The position numbers and the translations under genes are program-made. The notes below the pieces were generated by a model, which was not told where the DNA came from, searched no databases, and saw nothing but the letters and a program-made list of their open reading frames with translations. A stretch of 64,000 nucleotides of DNA from NCBI RefSeq assembly GCF_947496875.1, contig NZ_CANMEH010000002.1, positions 395,688 through 459,687 on the forward strand. The letters run 5' to 3'. The first letter of the stretch is position 1. The number at the start of each line of letters is the position of its first letter. This stretch comes from an uncultured Paracoccus sp. (GTDB lineage: Bacteria; Pseudomonadota; Alphaproteobacteria; Rhodobacterales; Rhodobacteraceae). Shown piece after piece: positions 51,054 to 61,105 of the stretch.

Positions 51054-51500
51054 TCAGCCAACCGGCCGGGCGGCAATCTCGGACATGAAGCGGCCGATCC
51101 GCCGGGCGAATTGCCGGTCCAGCTGCGGCTTTGCCAGCCTGGCGGTCTGCATCGCAAGCCGGGCCCGCAGGTTCCGGGGTTTCGCCTCGACCTCCACCAC
51201 CAGCCGGGATCTGCTGCGGGCCAGCGAGATCACCGTGATCACCAGGTGCAGGTCGAACAGCTCTCCCCGCCCCTCCAGCGCGATCACTTCGGGTCGATCC
51301 AACCGGGTGACGGCCAACCGCAGGTCACGCGGCCTGCCCCGCAGGTCGAATGCGATGTCCCAGGCCAGTTCCGCGTCAGTGACCCGCCGGACCTGGGCGC
51401 CGCGCCGGACCAGCAGACGTTCGGCCCGGGCGAAGTCGCTGACTGCATCGAACAGCGCCTCGGCGGGGACGTCACTGTCGTGGCGGGTGGAAAACTTCAT
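51054..51500 (-). CDS. SRPBCC-superfamily small protein
   Basis: The 148-residue protein begins MKFSTRHDSDVPAEALFDAVSDFARAE, the usual start of START/polyketide-cyclase-like (SRPBCC) folds, and keeps alternating hydrophobic strands to the end (LHLVITVISLA, RLVVEVEAKPRNLRARL). No catalytic motif is known for the group. The tail is basic. The start at 51500 is chosen because the fold begins there. Convergent with pheA and 104 bases from the antiporter gene on the same strand. Confidence 0.85.
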   Translation of the reverse strand: MKFSTRHDSDVPAEALFDAVSDFARAERLLVRRGAQVRRVTDAELAWDIAFDLRGRPRDLRLAVTRLDRPEVIALEGRGELFDLHLVITVISLARSRSRLVVEVEAKPRNLRARLAMQTARLAKPQLDRQFARRIGRFMSEIAARPVG

Positions 51501-51604
51501 GCAGACGGTCCTCTGGGCTGCGAAATTACTCAAACGTCGCCAATCTAGCCGTCCTCCTCGCACCGCGGCAACGTCGGTTCGGCCGACCGGGACGGCGACG
51601 CAGA

Positions 51605-53494
51605 TCAGCCTTGCTTCTCGCGGGCGTCATTCGCTTCCTGCCTGGCATTCTGGCGCAGACGCGCGGCGTCGGCACTGTCCTGGCGGATCTGCTCGACCAG
51701 TTCCGGCGGGATCATCGACACGATCTGCAGGCCGTCTTCGTGGGACATGTCGTCAGGATCGGTGATGAACTGCAGGCGATCGCCGGACAGCTGCGCCAGC
51801 GGGATCACGCCCGGGCGCGCCTCGCGCCACTGATCCAGCGTGTATTCGTCCGTCAGTCGGGTGGTCCGGAACGTCCAGCCGTCGGCCAGCAGATCCAGAT
51901 ACTGCGCCAGCGTGCGGTTGCCGCCGATCCCCTGCCCACCCAGCTGGCTGGGCAATGCGTGGCGCGGCCGATCCTCCTTGTGTCGGGCAAGCTGCCAGAT
52001 CGTCTCGCGGCCGAATTCCGGCGCGAGGTCGGTGGCGACCAGCGTGTTGTAGGCGTCGTTGTCCGAGGCGACGAGGACGGTGGAATAGGCGATGAACTCG
52101 ACATTGTGTTCCGCCGCCTCGGACAGGACATCCCCGTAGAACGTCTCGATCCCCGCCTCTCGCGCAAGCCGCAGATGATCGCGGTTGCCATCCGTGATCA
52201 GGACGTTCACGTCGATCTTCTCCAGCGCCTGGGCGAGGCCGGTGGTGAAGGCTGATCCGCCGACGATCAGCAGGCCCGGCTTGTCCCCAGAGGTCAGGCC
52301 CAGTGCCCGGGCCATTGGCGCCAGCGTGAAGCCATGCAGAAGCACGGTGGTCAGAACCAGCACGAAGGCCAGCGGGGCCACCAGCACCCCGTCGGTGACG
52401 CCTTGCGCCACCAGCCGTTCGGCAAAGATCCCGGACACGGCGACCAGAACGACCCCGCGGGGCCCGGTCAGCGCCACCAGAACCCGCTCCTTCATCGTCA
52501 TGTTGGTCCCGAGCAGCGACAGCATGACGGTGGCCGGGCGCACCACCAGGATGATCACGGCGATCAGCACCGCGGCACGCCAGTTCAGCTGGCTGATCAT
52601 TCCGAAATCCACGCCCGCTGCCAGCAGGATGAACACCCCGGATACAAGCAGGATCGTCGCATGTTCCTTGAACCGGTAGATCTCGGAGTAGGACGGCAGG
52701 TCGGCATTTGCGATCACCAGTCCCATGATGGTGACGGCCAGCAGCCCGGATTCGTGCAGCCCAGTATCCGCGATCGAAAACACGCCGAGCACCGCCACGA
52801 ACAGGATCGGGACCTTCATGTATTCTGGTACAAGATGCCGGCGGAAGGCGATCACCAACCCGCGTCCGGCGACCAGCCCCAGAACGAACGCGAATCCCGT
52901 GCCCAGTGCCACGGTGCCCAAGGCCCGCCCCCAGAACGCCCCGCTGGTCACGACCACCACGATCTGCAGCGCCAGAACCGCGGCCAGCGCCCCGAGCGCA
53001 TCGTTCACGATGCCTTCCCACTGCAGGACCTGGGCGGGGCGAGAAACCAGCTTGGCCTGGCGCAGCAACGGCGCAATCACGGTCGGGCCGGTGACGATCA
53101 GCACGCCCCCGAACACGAGAGATGACTGCCAGCTGAGCCCCCCGACCCACATCAGCGCCAGGGTGGACAGCGCCCAACCCAGTGGCCCCCCGATATAGAC
53201 AAGCCGCCGCACCCCCAGCCGCGCATCGGCGAGCTTCTTGAAGCTGAGCGTCAGGCCGCCCTCGAACAGGATCACCGACACGGCCAGCGAGATCATCGGC
53301 CCGACGAGCGACCCCAGATCACGGGACGGGACCAGCAGTCCGGTCACCGGCCCCAGCGCCAGCCCCGCGGCAAGCATCAGAACGATCGCCGGCATCCGGA
53401 ACCGCCAGGCAAGGTACTGCGCCCCGACCCCTGACACGCCGATCAGCGCCAGGGCCTGCATGGCCGAAAGTCCCGCTTCTGCCGTTGTCGCCAT
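51605..53494 (-). CDS. Cation:proton antiporter (CPA1/NhaP type) with C-terminal nucleotide-binding domain
   Basis: The 629-residue protein has about a dozen membrane helices over residues 10-395, with FEGGLTL (the Asp/Glu-bearing helix region) and GPTVIAPLL, WEGIVNDALGA typical of CPA1 exchangers. A cytosolic TrkA-N-like domain follows: GLLIVGGSAFTTGLAQALEK (Rossmann-type loop, near residue 400), then ITDGNRDHLRLAREAG. A polar tail ends the protein. It should exchange Na+ or K+ for H+, gated by nucleotide. Single gene, divergent from the helicase. Confidence 0.92.
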   Translation of the reverse strand: MATTAEAGLSAMQALALIGVSGVGAQYLAWRFRMPAIVLMLAAGLALGPVTGLLVPSRDLGSLVGPMISLAVSVILFEGGLTLSFKKLADARLGVRRLVYIGGPLGWALSTLALMWVGGLSWQSSLVFGGVLIVTGPTVIAPLLRQAKLVSRPAQVLQWEGIVNDALGALAAVLALQIVVVVTSGAFWGRALGTVALGTGFAFVLGLVAGRGLVIAFRRHLVPEYMKVPILFVAVLGVFSIADTGLHESGLLAVTIMGLVIANADLPSYSEIYRFKEHATILLVSGVFILLAAGVDFGMISQLNWRAAVLIAVIILVVRPATVMLSLLGTNMTMKERVLVALTGPRGVVLVAVSGIFAERLVAQGVTDGVLVAPLAFVLVLTTVLLHGFTLAPMARALGLTSGDKPGLLIVGGSAFTTGLAQALEKIDVNVLITDGNRDHLRLAREAGIETFYGDVLSEAAEHNVEFIAYSTVLVASDNDAYNTLVATDLAPEFGRETIWQLARHKEDRPRHALPSQLGGQGIGGNRTLAQYLDLLADGWTFRTTRLTDEYTLDQWREARPGVIPLAQLSGDRLQFITDPDDMSHEDGLQIVSMIPPELVEQIRQDSADAARLRQNARQEANDAREKQG

Positions 53495-53601
53495 GCCTTC
53501 TCCGCCCCATTTCTCGTGTTCTGCGCCAGTCGAACCACCGCAGCAGTGATTCCGCACTATCGCAGATCGCCCGTTAAGCGGTTATGCACCCGGAGGCCAG
53601 A

Positions 53602-53630
53602 TTGACGCGGCCACAGGTTTGGTCTAATAG
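53602..53630 (+). promoter_or_regulatory. Candidate promoter of the DEAD-box helicase gene
   Basis: TTGACG at 53602-53607, a 17-base spacer and TAATAG at 53625-53630 form one of the better sigma-70 matches in the window. Transcription from it would give a leader of about 115 bases before the ATG at 53753, containing a GCCCGC/GCGGGC hairpin. Confidence 0.45.
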
Positions 53631-53752
53631 CGCGAGGCCCGCATCCGGCGGGCGGCCGAGGGGCGTACGGATATTGACGTCCCGACAGAGACGCTCCGGC
53701 TTGACCGTGAGCGTCTGAACGGACGATTGCGATTCCTGCAGAAAGCCTCTGA

Positions 53753-55897
53753 ATGACCAAATTTTCCGACCTGAAGCTCGACTCCAAGGTGCTCAGGGCC
53801 ATTGAGGAAGCCGGCTACGACACGCCGACACCGATCCAGGCGGGGGCGATCCCTCCGGCGCTGGAAGGCCGCGACGTCCTAGGCATCGCCCAGACCGGTA
53901 CCGGCAAGACGGCCAGTTTCACCCTGCCGATGATCACGCTGCTGGGTCGCGGACGCGCCCGGGCGCGGATGCCACGCAGTCTGGTGCTGTGCCCGACGCG
54001 TGAACTCGCCGCGCAAGTGGCCGAAAACTTCGACATCTACGCCAAGCACACCCGCCTGACAAAGGCGCTGCTGATCGGTGGCGTGTCGATGAAGGATCAG
54101 GAAAAGCTGATCGACCGCGGCGTCGACGTGCTGATCGCCACCCCCGGCCGGCTGCTGGATCACTTCGAACGCGGCAACCTGCTGTTGCAGGGTGTGCAGA
54201 TCATGGTCGTGGACGAGGCCGACCGGATGCTGGACATGGGGTTCATCCCCGACATCGAACGGATCTTCCAGTTGACGCCGTTCACCCGTCAGACGCTGTT
54301 CTTCAGCGCCACGATGGCACCGGAGATCGAACGCATCACCAACACCTTCCTGAATGCCCCCGAGCGGATCGAGGTGGCCCGCCAGGCCACCGCCAGCGAG
54401 ACGATCACGCAGAAGCTGGTCGAGCTGACCCCCACCCGCAAGGACCAGACGGCCAAGCAGAAGCGCGAGTTGCTGCGCGCGCTGATCGAGGCCGAGGGCG
54501 AGGGGCTGAAGAACGCGATCATCTTCTGCAACCGCAAGACCGAGGTCGACATCGTCGCAAAGTCACTCAAGGCGCATGGCTATGACGCCGCGCCGATCCA
54601 TGGCGACCTGGACCAGCGGGTGCGCACCGCGACGCTGGACGGGTTCCGCGACGGTTCCTTGCGGTTCCTGATCGCATCCGACGTGGCGGCGCGCGGGCTG
54701 GACATCCCGGCGGTCAGTCACATCTTCAACTTCGACCTGCCGAGCCATGCCGAGGACTATGTCCATCGGATCGGCCGGACCGGCCGGGCCGGGCGACAGG
54801 GGACGGCGATCTCGATCGGAACCCCGTCGGACGAGAAATATCTCGCGTCGATCGAATCGCTGGTCAAGCAGACGCTGCCCCGGGCGGATCTGCCCGAAGG
54901 GTTCAGCCTGTCGGACGCATCCCAGACCGCGCCCCGCAAGCCGCGGGAAACCGGGCGGCCCGCCGGACGGAGCGCCAGCCGCACCCGCACGCGCGACCGC
55001 AAGGACGACCAGCGCGAGGATCGGCGCAGCCGGGCCGAAGCCGGCGCCGCGGATCCGGCGCTTCCGGACGCCGTCGAAACAACCGTCGACCGCGGTCGCG
55101 TGGATCAGCCGGAACGGGCTGAGCGGCGGCAAGCCGGGGACGAGCACCGCGAGAAGCGGCAGAACGCCCGGGGCGAGAGCAAACGGGACGGGCAGTCGAG
55201 CGGACTCGCAGAGGCGCCGGCAGAAACCCGCGCCGATGACCGGCCGGCAACCCCGCAGCCGGTGCGGCGCGAGGAACGGCGTGAAGAGCGTCGCGACGAT
55301 CGCCGTGATCGCCGGGGGGATCGTGGCGACCGGGATCGCGGGCCTGCGGTCGTCGGCATGGGCAGCCACATTCCCGATTTCCTGATGACCAGCTTCCGCA
55401 GCGTACTCGAGGAAGGTGGCGCCTCCCCCCAACCAGCGCGAGCGGAGGTAGCCGCCGACGTAGAAAATGCGACGACTGCGCCGGCGCCCGAAGCCGCCTC
55501 GGCAGCGGATGCGCCGAAGCCCAAGCGCCGCACCCGCACCCGCAAGACGACCGAAGCAGCGAAGGACACCGCGGCAGTCAGCGCCAACGGACCCGAGGCA
55601 GGCACGACGGACACCGAGGCGGCGGTCGCGGACAAGCCTGCGCCAAAGAAGCGGGCGACCCGCAGCCGCAAGAAAGCCGACGCCCCTACGCCTGACTCAC
55701 AGCTGGCCGATGCATCGTCCACGGATGCATCAATCACTGATCCGGCGACTGCAGCAGACGCTGGTGCCCCCGCTGCGCCCGGCGCGGGGATCCCCGATGC
55801 GTCCGCGGAACCGCAGCGAGATCCACAGCCGAGCGAAGCAGGTCCCGGCGACTCCGGGCGTGTCGCCGAGCCGGCTGCGCCGCAATCGCAGGACTGA
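53753..55897 (+). CDS. DEAD-box RNA helicase with very long charged C-terminal tail
   Basis: The 714-residue protein has a complete RhlE-type helicase core in residues 1-370: Q motif TPTPIQ, Walker A AQTGTGKT (46-53), PTRELA, TPGR, DEAD (154-157), SAT (185-187) and HRIGRTGRAG (338-347). The remaining 340 residues are low complexity: clusters of Arg/Glu/Asp (REERREERRDD, RRGDRGDRDRG), then Lys/Arg stretches such as KPKRRTRTRKT and APKKRATRSRKK separated by Ala/Pro/Thr-rich linkers. The tail should be disordered, RNA-binding and about as long as the core. It probably acts in ribosome assembly or RNA decay. lnt follows 14 bases later. Confidence 0.95.
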   Translation: MTKFSDLKLDSKVLRAIEEAGYDTPTPIQAGAIPPALEGRDVLGIAQTGTGKTASFTLPMITLLGRGRARARMPRSLVLCPTRELAAQVAENFDIYAKHTRLTKALLIGGVSMKDQEKLIDRGVDVLIATPGRLLDHFERGNLLLQGVQIMVVDEADRMLDMGFIPDIERIFQLTPFTRQTLFFSATMAPEIERITNTFLNAPERIEVARQATASETITQKLVELTPTRKDQTAKQKRELLRALIEAEGEGLKNAIIFCNRKTEVDIVAKSLKAHGYDAAPIHGDLDQRVRTATLDGFRDGSLRFLIASDVAARGLDIPAVSHIFNFDLPSHAEDYVHRIGRTGRAGRQGTAISIGTPSDEKYLASIESLVKQTLPRADLPEGFSLSDASQTAPRKPRETGRPAGRSASRTRTRDRKDDQREDRRSRAEAGAADPALPDAVETTVDRGRVDQPERAERRQAGDEHREKRQNARGESKRDGQSSGLAEAPAETRADDRPATPQPVRREERREERRDDRRDRRGDRGDRDRGPAVVGMGSHIPDFLMTSFRSVLEEGGASPQPARAEVAADVENATTAPAPEAASAADAPKPKRRTRTRKTTEAAKDTAAVSANGPEAGTTDTEAAVADKPAPKKRATRSRKKADAPTPDSQLADASSTDASITDPATAADAGAPAAPGAGIPDASAEPQRDPQPSEAGPGDSGRVAEPAAPQSQD

Positions 55898-55911
55898 CGG
55901 GCCGAGGTCCG

Positions 55912-57507
55912 ATGCCTGCGCCGGCAGACGCGCGCGCGGCAGCGGCGGGATCGCCGCGCCGCCGGCGCAGCGATACCGCAATGCTGTATCGCGGCGCGCC
56001 GGATGCAGCGCTTGGGGTTCTCGCCGCCCTGGGTCAGGCGCCGTGGAATCTGTGGCCCCTGACAGTGCTGGCGCTCGCGTCGCTCGTCTGGCGGATGGGG
56101 CCGGCACCCACGGCCGGCGCGGCCTTTCGCCGCGCTACGCTCGCCGGGCTGGGGTACTTCGCCGTCGCGATGTTCTGGATCGTCGAGCCGTTCCTGGTTC
56201 AACCGGAGATTCACGGCTGGATGGCGCCCTTCGCGCTTGTCCTGACCGCGCTTGGCGGCGCCCTGTTCTGGTCGCTGCCAGCGTGGGTCGCCTGGCACAT
56301 CGCCGCCACGCCGCGCGACCGTGCGCTGGCCTTTGCGGCGATGCTGGTCCTGTCCGACTGGATTCGCGGCTGGATCTTCACCGGACTGCCCTGGGCGCTG
56401 ACCGGCCATGTCTGGATCGCGACCCCGGCGGGGCAGGCCGGGGCGTGGGTGGGCGCGATCGGGCTGTCAGCGCTGACCATGGGCGCGGCGGCCTTGCCGG
56501 CATGGGCTGCACATGACCCGGAGCTGGGCCGGGCCTCGCGAGGCAGGGCGATCACCCGCGGCCTGCCGCTGGCTGCGGCGCTGATCGGGGCGGTCTGGTT
56601 CGCGGGCCTCGCCCGGCTGAACCCCGCATTGCCGCCGGACCCCGGACCGGTCCTGCGGCTGGTCCAGCCCAATGCGGACCAGACGCGCAAGTGGGACCCG
56701 GAATGGAGCGGCGTGTTCTATCAGCGCCTGCTTTCATTGACAGCGGCGCCAGCCGCCCGGCCGCTCTCGGCCGTGGTCTGGCCCGAAACGGCCGCCCCCT
56801 TCGTCCTGGATCAGGCCGGGCCGATCCTTCCCGACATCGCCGCCGCCGCCGGCGTCCCGGTGCTGATGGGAATTCAGCGCAGCGAGCGCGGATCGTGGTT
56901 CAACAGCCTGGTCGAGGTCACGACGGACGGACGGGTTGGCGAACTCTACGACAAGTTTCACCTCGTCCCGTTCGGGGAATACATCCCGTGGGGTGACGCC
57001 CTGGCCGGTCTGGGCCTGACCGCCTTCGCGGCGCAGCAGAGCTATGGTTACGCATCGGGCCCCGCCCCGCAGATCCTTTCGCCCACCGGGCTGCCCGCCG
57101 TCCAGCCGCTGATCTGTTACGAGGCGGTCTTTTCCCGCCATCTGCGACAGACCGGGGGCCGGCCCGCCTGGCTGCTGCAGGTCACCAACGACGCCTGGTT
57201 CGGGACGTGGTCGGGACCGTATCAGCATCTGGCGCAGGCCCGGTTGCGTGCCATCGAATCCGGGTTGCCGCTGCTGCGGGCCGCGAACACGGGCGTCTCG
57301 GCCGCGATCGATGCGCGGGGACAGGTTCTGGCCCGGCTCGGGCTGGACCGGGAAGGCTACCTGGACGTGGGGCTGCCCCCGGCCCTGCCCGCCACCTTGT
57401 GGTGGCGTTGGGGGAACTGGCCGATCGTGGCCCTTTTTGTCGGTCTGCTGGCCCGCCTGGCGTGGCGACGCGGCGGCGCAGTTGACCGCCGCTTTCGGGT
57501 GACCTAA
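55912..57507 (+). CDS. lnt: Apolipoprotein N-acyltransferase
   Basis: The 531-residue enzyme acylates the N-terminus of lipoproteins in the inner membrane. The N-terminal 20 residues are Arg/Ala-rich, then about six membrane helices precede a periplasmic nitrilase-fold domain and a final helix. The catalytic triad is present: E292 in [11 protein letters not shown]348 in [18 protein letters not shown]402 in [10 protein letters not shown]. The next gene is metK, and the lnt-metK order is usual for Rhodobacterales. Confidence 0.96.
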   Translation: MPAPADARAAAAGSPRRRRSDTAMLYRGAPDAALGVLAALGQAPWNLWPLTVLALASLVWRMGPAPTAGAAFRRATLAGLGYFAVAMFWIVEPFLVQPEIHGWMAPFALVLTALGGALFWSLPAWVAWHIAATPRDRALAFAAMLVLSDWIRGWIFTGLPWALTGHVWIATPAGQAGAWVGAIGLSALTMGAAALPAWAAHDPELGRASRGRAITRGLPLAAALIGAVWFAGLARLNPALPPDPGPVLRLVQPNADQTRKWDPEWSGVFYQRLLSLTAAPAARPLSAVVWPETAAPFVLDQAGPILPDIAAAAGVPVLMGIQRSERGSWFNSLVEVTTDGRVGELYDKFHLVPFGEYIPWGDALAGLGLTAFAAQQSYGYASGPAPQILSPTGLPAVQPLICYEAVFSRHLRQTGGRPAWLLQVTNDAWFGTWSGPYQHLAQARLRAIESGLPLLRAANTGVSAAIDARGQVLARLGLDREGYLDVGLPPALPATLWWRWGNWPIVALFVGLLARLAWRRGGAVDRRFRVT

Positions 57508-57520
57508 GCCCGGTCATTGC

Positions 57521-57563
57521 CCCCACAACGGCTTCCTGGCGTGGCGGGTCACCCAATGGAGCA
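57521..57563 (+). promoter_or_regulatory. SAM/SAH riboswitch in the metK leader
   Basis: CACAACGGCTTCCTGGCGTG at 57524-57543 forms the hairpin and loop core of the SAM/SAH riboswitch class, and AATGGAGCA at 57555-57563 supplies the strand that pairs with the GCTTCC loop in the pseudoknot. Since that strand contains the GGAG ribosome-binding site, ending six bases before the metK ATG, ligand binding would hide it and shut off translation. This class is known upstream of metK in Rhodobacterales. Part of the outer stem (positions 544-552) is longer than in the minimal form. Confidence 0.88.
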
Positions 57564-57566
57564 ATC

Positions 57567-58745
57567 ATGTCCCGAAAGAATTACGTGTTCACCTCGGAAT
57601 CGGTTTCCGAGGGGCACCCCGACAAGCTGTGCGACCAGATCTCCGATGCCGTCCTGGACGCGTTGCTGGCCGAGGATCCGTCCGCCCGCGTCGCCTGCGA
57701 GACGTTCGCCACGACCGACCGCGTCATCATCGGCGGCGAGATCGGCCTGAACGATCAGGCGCGGCTGGTCCGGTTCCGCGACTGCGTCGACCAGATCGCG
57801 CGGGATGTGATCCGGGACATCGGCTATGACCAGGACAAGTTCAGCTGGCGCAGTTGCGAGGTGACGAACCTGCTGCACGAACAGTCGGCCGAGATCTGGG
57901 GCGGCCACGACAAGGGCGTCGGCAACGGCGGCGCCGGGGACCAGGGCATCATGTTCGGCTATGCGGTGGATGAAACCGAGGCGCTGATGCCCGCCCCGAT
58001 CCAGTACGCGCACGCGATCCTGCGGCGTCTGGCCGAGGCGCGGCACACCGGTGAGCAGCCTTCACTCGGCCCCGACGCCAAGGCGCAGCTGTCGGTGCGG
58101 TACGAGGACGGGCGCCCCGTCGGCGTGACCCAGATCGTCGTGAGCCACCAGCACACCGACGAGAACCAGAGCTCGGACGACATCCGCCGCCTGGTCGAAC
58201 CCTATGTGGACGAGGTGCTGCCCGCCGGGTGGCTGAGCGATGACACGGTGTGGCACGTGAACCCGACCGGCAAGTTCGTGATCGGCGGGCCGGACGGCGA
58301 TGCGGGGCTCACCGGGCGCAAGATCATCGTGGACACGTATGGCGGCGCTGCCCCGCATGGCGGCGGGGCATTTTCCGGCAAGGACCCGTCCAAGGTCGAC
58401 CGCTCCGCGGCCTATGCGGCACGGTACCTGGCCAAGAACGTCGTCGCCGCGGGCCTCGCGCGTCGTTGCGTGATCCAGTTGAGCTATGCGATCGGTGTGG
58501 CCGAACCGCTGTCGATCTACGCCGACACGTTCGACACCGGTTCCGTGAACGAAACCGAAATCGAGGCTGCGCTGCGCAAGGTCATGGACCTGACGCCGTC
58601 CGGCATCCGCCGCCATCTGGCGCTGGATCGCCCGATCTATCGGCGCACGGCCGCCTATGGCCATTTCGGCAGGGCGCCCGACGCCGATGGTGGATTCAGC
58701 TGGGAACGGACCGATCTTGCCGAGGCGCTGAAGGCTGCGGTCTGA
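57567..58745 (+). CDS. metK: S-adenosylmethionine synthetase
   Basis: The 392-residue enzyme makes SAM from methionine and ATP in the cytosol. Signature segments are [15 protein letters not shown] (residues 11-25), [12 protein letters not shown], the flexible loop near residue 105, and [19 protein letters not shown] with the P-loop-like Gly cluster. Length matches the family. Translation is probably controlled by the riboswitch in its leader. The tRNA (guanine-N7) methyltransferase gene often found after metK in this order is not here; the next gene is convergent. Confidence 0.98.
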   Translation: MSRKNYVFTSESVSEGHPDKLCDQISDAVLDALLAEDPSARVACETFATTDRVIIGGEIGLNDQARLVRFRDCVDQIARDVIRDIGYDQDKFSWRSCEVTNLLHEQSAEIWGGHDKGVGNGGAGDQGIMFGYAVDETEALMPAPIQYAHAILRRLAEARHTGEQPSLGPDAKAQLSVRYEDGRPVGVTQIVVSHQHTDENQSSDDIRRLVEPYVDEVLPAGWLSDDTVWHVNPTGKFVIGGPDGDAGLTGRKIIVDTYGGAAPHGGGAFSGKDPSKVDRSAAYAARYLAKNVVAAGLARRCVIQLSYAIGVAEPLSIYADTFDTGSVNETEIEAALRKVMDLTPSGIRRHLALDRPIYRRTAAYGHFGRAPDADGGFSWERTDLAEALKAAV

Positions 58746-58830
58746 CCGCAGCGCTGGGTCCGACTAGGCGGTTACTGCCAAGTTCAAACAGCTCTTCGGC
58801 ACCGCCAGCATATCGCAGCGCCGCGGCGGG

Positions 58831-59460
58831 TTAGCTGTCGCGAAAACTGCGGCTGTCCTTGATCTGGTCCCACGCCCACACCACCTGCTGCAGCCGATCC
58901 TCGTCGGATCGGTCGCCGCCGTTCATGTCCGGGTGCAGGTCCTTGACAAGCGACTTGTACTGCCGGCGGATCTCGATTTTGGTCCAGCTGTCCTTGGCTT
59001 CGAGGATGTCCAGCGCCCGACGCTCGGTCGGCGGCAGCTTCCGGGCGGCCCGTGCCCTCGCATCCGGGGCCGTTCCGTTCGCGCCGAGGATTTCCAGCGG
59101 ATCGCTGACCCCGTGTCGCGCCCAGGCCTGTTCCTGCGCCCCCTTGCCGAACGGCTTGGTCGGGCGCTCCCAGACGGTCGCGTTATCAAGGAACTGCTGG
59201 AACTCGGCCTCGGACTGACCTTGGAAATAGTTCCAGTTCAGGTTGTATTCGCGGACATGGTCCTTGCAGAACCAGTAATAGTCGTCCAGCGCCTGCGGGG
59301 ACTTGGGCGCACGATACTGGCCCCGTTCGGTGCAGCCTTCCTTGTCGCAGATACGGGTCGACGTCTCAAACGCCCCGGACATGCCACGACGGCCCTTGGA
59401 CCGGCGCTTCTTGTCCGAAGCGGCCGAGATGTCGAATCCGAACGGGTCGTTCTTGGTCAT
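58831..59460 (-). CDS. J-domain (DnaJ-like) molecular chaperone protein
   Basis: The 209-residue protein has an N-terminal part with three Cys (CDKEGC...FC) and a Trp/Tyr-rich segment (DYYWFCKDHVREYNLNWNYF). The C-terminal J domain of about 55 residues includes IRRQYKSLVKDLHPDMNGGD with the HPD motif needed to stimulate Hsp70 ATPase. The J domain is at the C-terminus, unlike DnaJ itself. Starts at ATG 59460. It is divergent from bolA, 73 bases apart, an arrangement seen in alphaproteobacteria. Confidence 0.9.
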   Translation of the reverse strand: MTKNDPFGFDISAASDKKRRSKGRRGMSGAFETSTRICDKEGCTERGQYRAPKSPQALDDYYWFCKDHVREYNLNWNYFQGQSEAEFQQFLDNATVWERPTKPFGKGAQEQAWARHGVSDPLEILGANGTAPDARARAARKLPPTERRALDILEAKDSWTKIEIRRQYKSLVKDLHPDMNGGDRSDEDRLQQVVWAWDQIKDSRSFRDS

Positions 59461-59533
59461 CGATTGGCCTGCTTTCCGACTCGGGACCGAGAGTGTAGGC
59501 CATTTGGATGGCTTTGTAAGGGGAGAGACCGAG

Positions 59534-59794
59534 ATGACGCGATCGATCGCCGACGAGATGCGCGACCGCCTGGCGGTGCTGGATCCTTCCCGGCTGGAGG
59601 TCATCGACGAAAGCGAACAGCATCGGGGCCACGCGGGCTGGCGCGAAGGTGGGCAGACGCATTTCCGTATCCGCATGGCCTCGCCCCGTCTCGCCGGCAT
59701 GACCCGGGTCGCGCAGCATCGTCTCGTCCATCACAGCCTCGGCGACATCGTGCCCCGCATCCACGCACTCGCGCTGGAATTGTCGGCGGAGTGA
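59534..59794 (+). CDS. bolA: BolA-family protein
   Basis: The 86-residue protein has the BolA fold: EMRDRLAVLDPSRLEVIDES, the conserved HFRIRMASPRLAGMTRVAQHRLV, and the C-terminal VPRIHALALEL. The invariant His (VAQHR) for iron-sulfur cluster sharing with a monothiol glutaredoxin is present, as is a variable H-loop (EQHRGHAGW). GGGGAGAGACC precedes the ATG. Likely role: Fe-S homeostasis or regulation. Confidence 0.93.
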   Translation: MTRSIADEMRDRLAVLDPSRLEVIDESEQHRGHAGWREGGQTHFRIRMASPRLAGMTRVAQHRLVHHSLGDIVPRIHALALELSAE

Positions 59795-59962
59795 GGTTGC
59801 CCGACCGCCGCACGAGGCCTTGCGGCCGGGACGACGCGTGCGATCCTGCGGATTTTGGCGATTGCGACACGGTGCCGCCAGCAAAACGGCAGCTTCTGCT
59901 TGTCGGCCCACCGGCCCGCGCCTAGAAGCCGGGCACGTGGTGCGTTCAACGAGGTTCCGATC

Positions 59963-60934
59963 ATGTCTGCCCCCAAGGATTTCAACGACCGTATGCTGTC
60001 GCTTGGCCTGGCCCGCGTCAGCGAAGCCGCGGCCCATGCGTCGGCCAAGCTGATCGGCCGCGGCGATGAAAAGGCGGCTGACCAGGCCGCGGTCAACGCC
60101 ATGCGCGATCAGCTGAACATGCTGGACATCCAAGGCACCGTGGTCATCGGCGAGGGCGAGCGCGACGAGGCGCCGATGCTGTTCATCGGCGAAGAGGTCG
60201 GCACCGGCAACGGACCCGAGGTGGATATCGCGCTCGACCCGCTGGAAGGGACCACCCTGACCGCCAAGGACATGCCGAACGCGTTGACGGTGATCGCCAT
60301 GGCACCCCGCGGCACGCTGCTGCACGCACCTGACGTCTACATGGACAAGCTGGCGATCGGACCGGGCTATCCCAGGGATGTCGTCAGCCTGGAGATGTCT
60401 CCGGCCGAACGGGTGCGGGCACTGGCGAAATCGCGCGGCATCACCACCGAGGACATCACCGTCTGCATCCTGGAACGCCCCCGGCACGAAGACATGATCG
60501 CCGAGGTCCGTTCGACCGGGGCGGCGATCCGGCTGATCACCGACGGCGACGTGGCCGGCGTGATCCACGTGGCCGAGGCCGAAAAGACCGGGATCGACAT
60601 GTACATGGGATCCGGCGGCGCGCCCGAGGGGGTTCTGGCCGCCGGTGCGCTGAAATGCATGGGCGGGCAGATGTGGGGCCGGCTGATGTTCCGCAACGAC
60701 GACGAGCGCGGGCGGGCGACCAAGGCCGGCATCACCGATTTCGACCGGATCTATTCCCGCGACGAGATGGTGACCGCGGACGTGATCTTTTCCGCGACCG
60801 GCGTGACCAACGGCTCGATCGTGCAGGGACTGCGGCACGAACCGGACTTCATCGAGACGGAAACGATCCTGATGCGGTCCAAGACGGGCTCGGTCCGGCG
60901 GATGTTCTACCGCAACCCGACCCGCCGCGCCTGA
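59963..60934 (+). CDS. glpX: Class II fructose-1,6-bisphosphatase
   Basis: The 323-residue enzyme hydrolyses fructose-1,6-bisphosphate in gluconeogenesis. GlpX motifs are VVIGEGERDEAPMLFIGEE and ALDPLEGTTLT (metal and substrate binding, residues about 54-100), LMRSKTGSVRRM near the C-terminus, and a Rossmann-like middle. The ATG at 59963 is chosen as the family N-terminus (FNDRMLSLGLARVSEAAA). It is followed by recJ, a pair common in Rhodobacterales. Confidence 0.96.
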   Translation: MSAPKDFNDRMLSLGLARVSEAAAHASAKLIGRGDEKAADQAAVNAMRDQLNMLDIQGTVVIGEGERDEAPMLFIGEEVGTGNGPEVDIALDPLEGTTLTAKDMPNALTVIAMAPRGTLLHAPDVYMDKLAIGPGYPRDVVSLEMSPAERVRALAKSRGITTEDITVCILERPRHEDMIAEVRSTGAAIRLITDGDVAGVIHVAEAEKTGIDMYMGSGGAPEGVLAAGALKCMGGQMWGRLMFRNDDERGRATKAGITDFDRIYSRDEMVTADVIFSATGVTNGSIVQGLRHEPDFIETETILMRSKTGSVRRMFYRNPTRRA

Positions 60935-60956
60935 CCGAACCGCGCTGCAGTAACCT

Positions 60957-60980
60957 GAGGCCCAGCTGCTGCTGGGTCTC
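60957..60980 (+). repeat. Stem-loop between glpX and recJ
   Basis: GAGGCCCAGC pairs with GCTGGGTCTC (one G-T wobble) around a TGCT loop, 23 bases after the glpX stop. No T-run follows, so it is not a classical terminator; it could be an mRNA-stabilising or attenuating structure. Confidence 0.45.
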
Positions 60981-61105
60981 GAGGCAGCACCGTGCCGCGT
61001 CTGGGGGCGATCGGCTGCGCTCCCGTGTTCCCGCACCGGCTGCGGCCCGCGGCCCTGCCCCCGATCGGGGTTGCGGGCCGGGCGCCGCTGTCGCAGATAA
61101 CCCGC

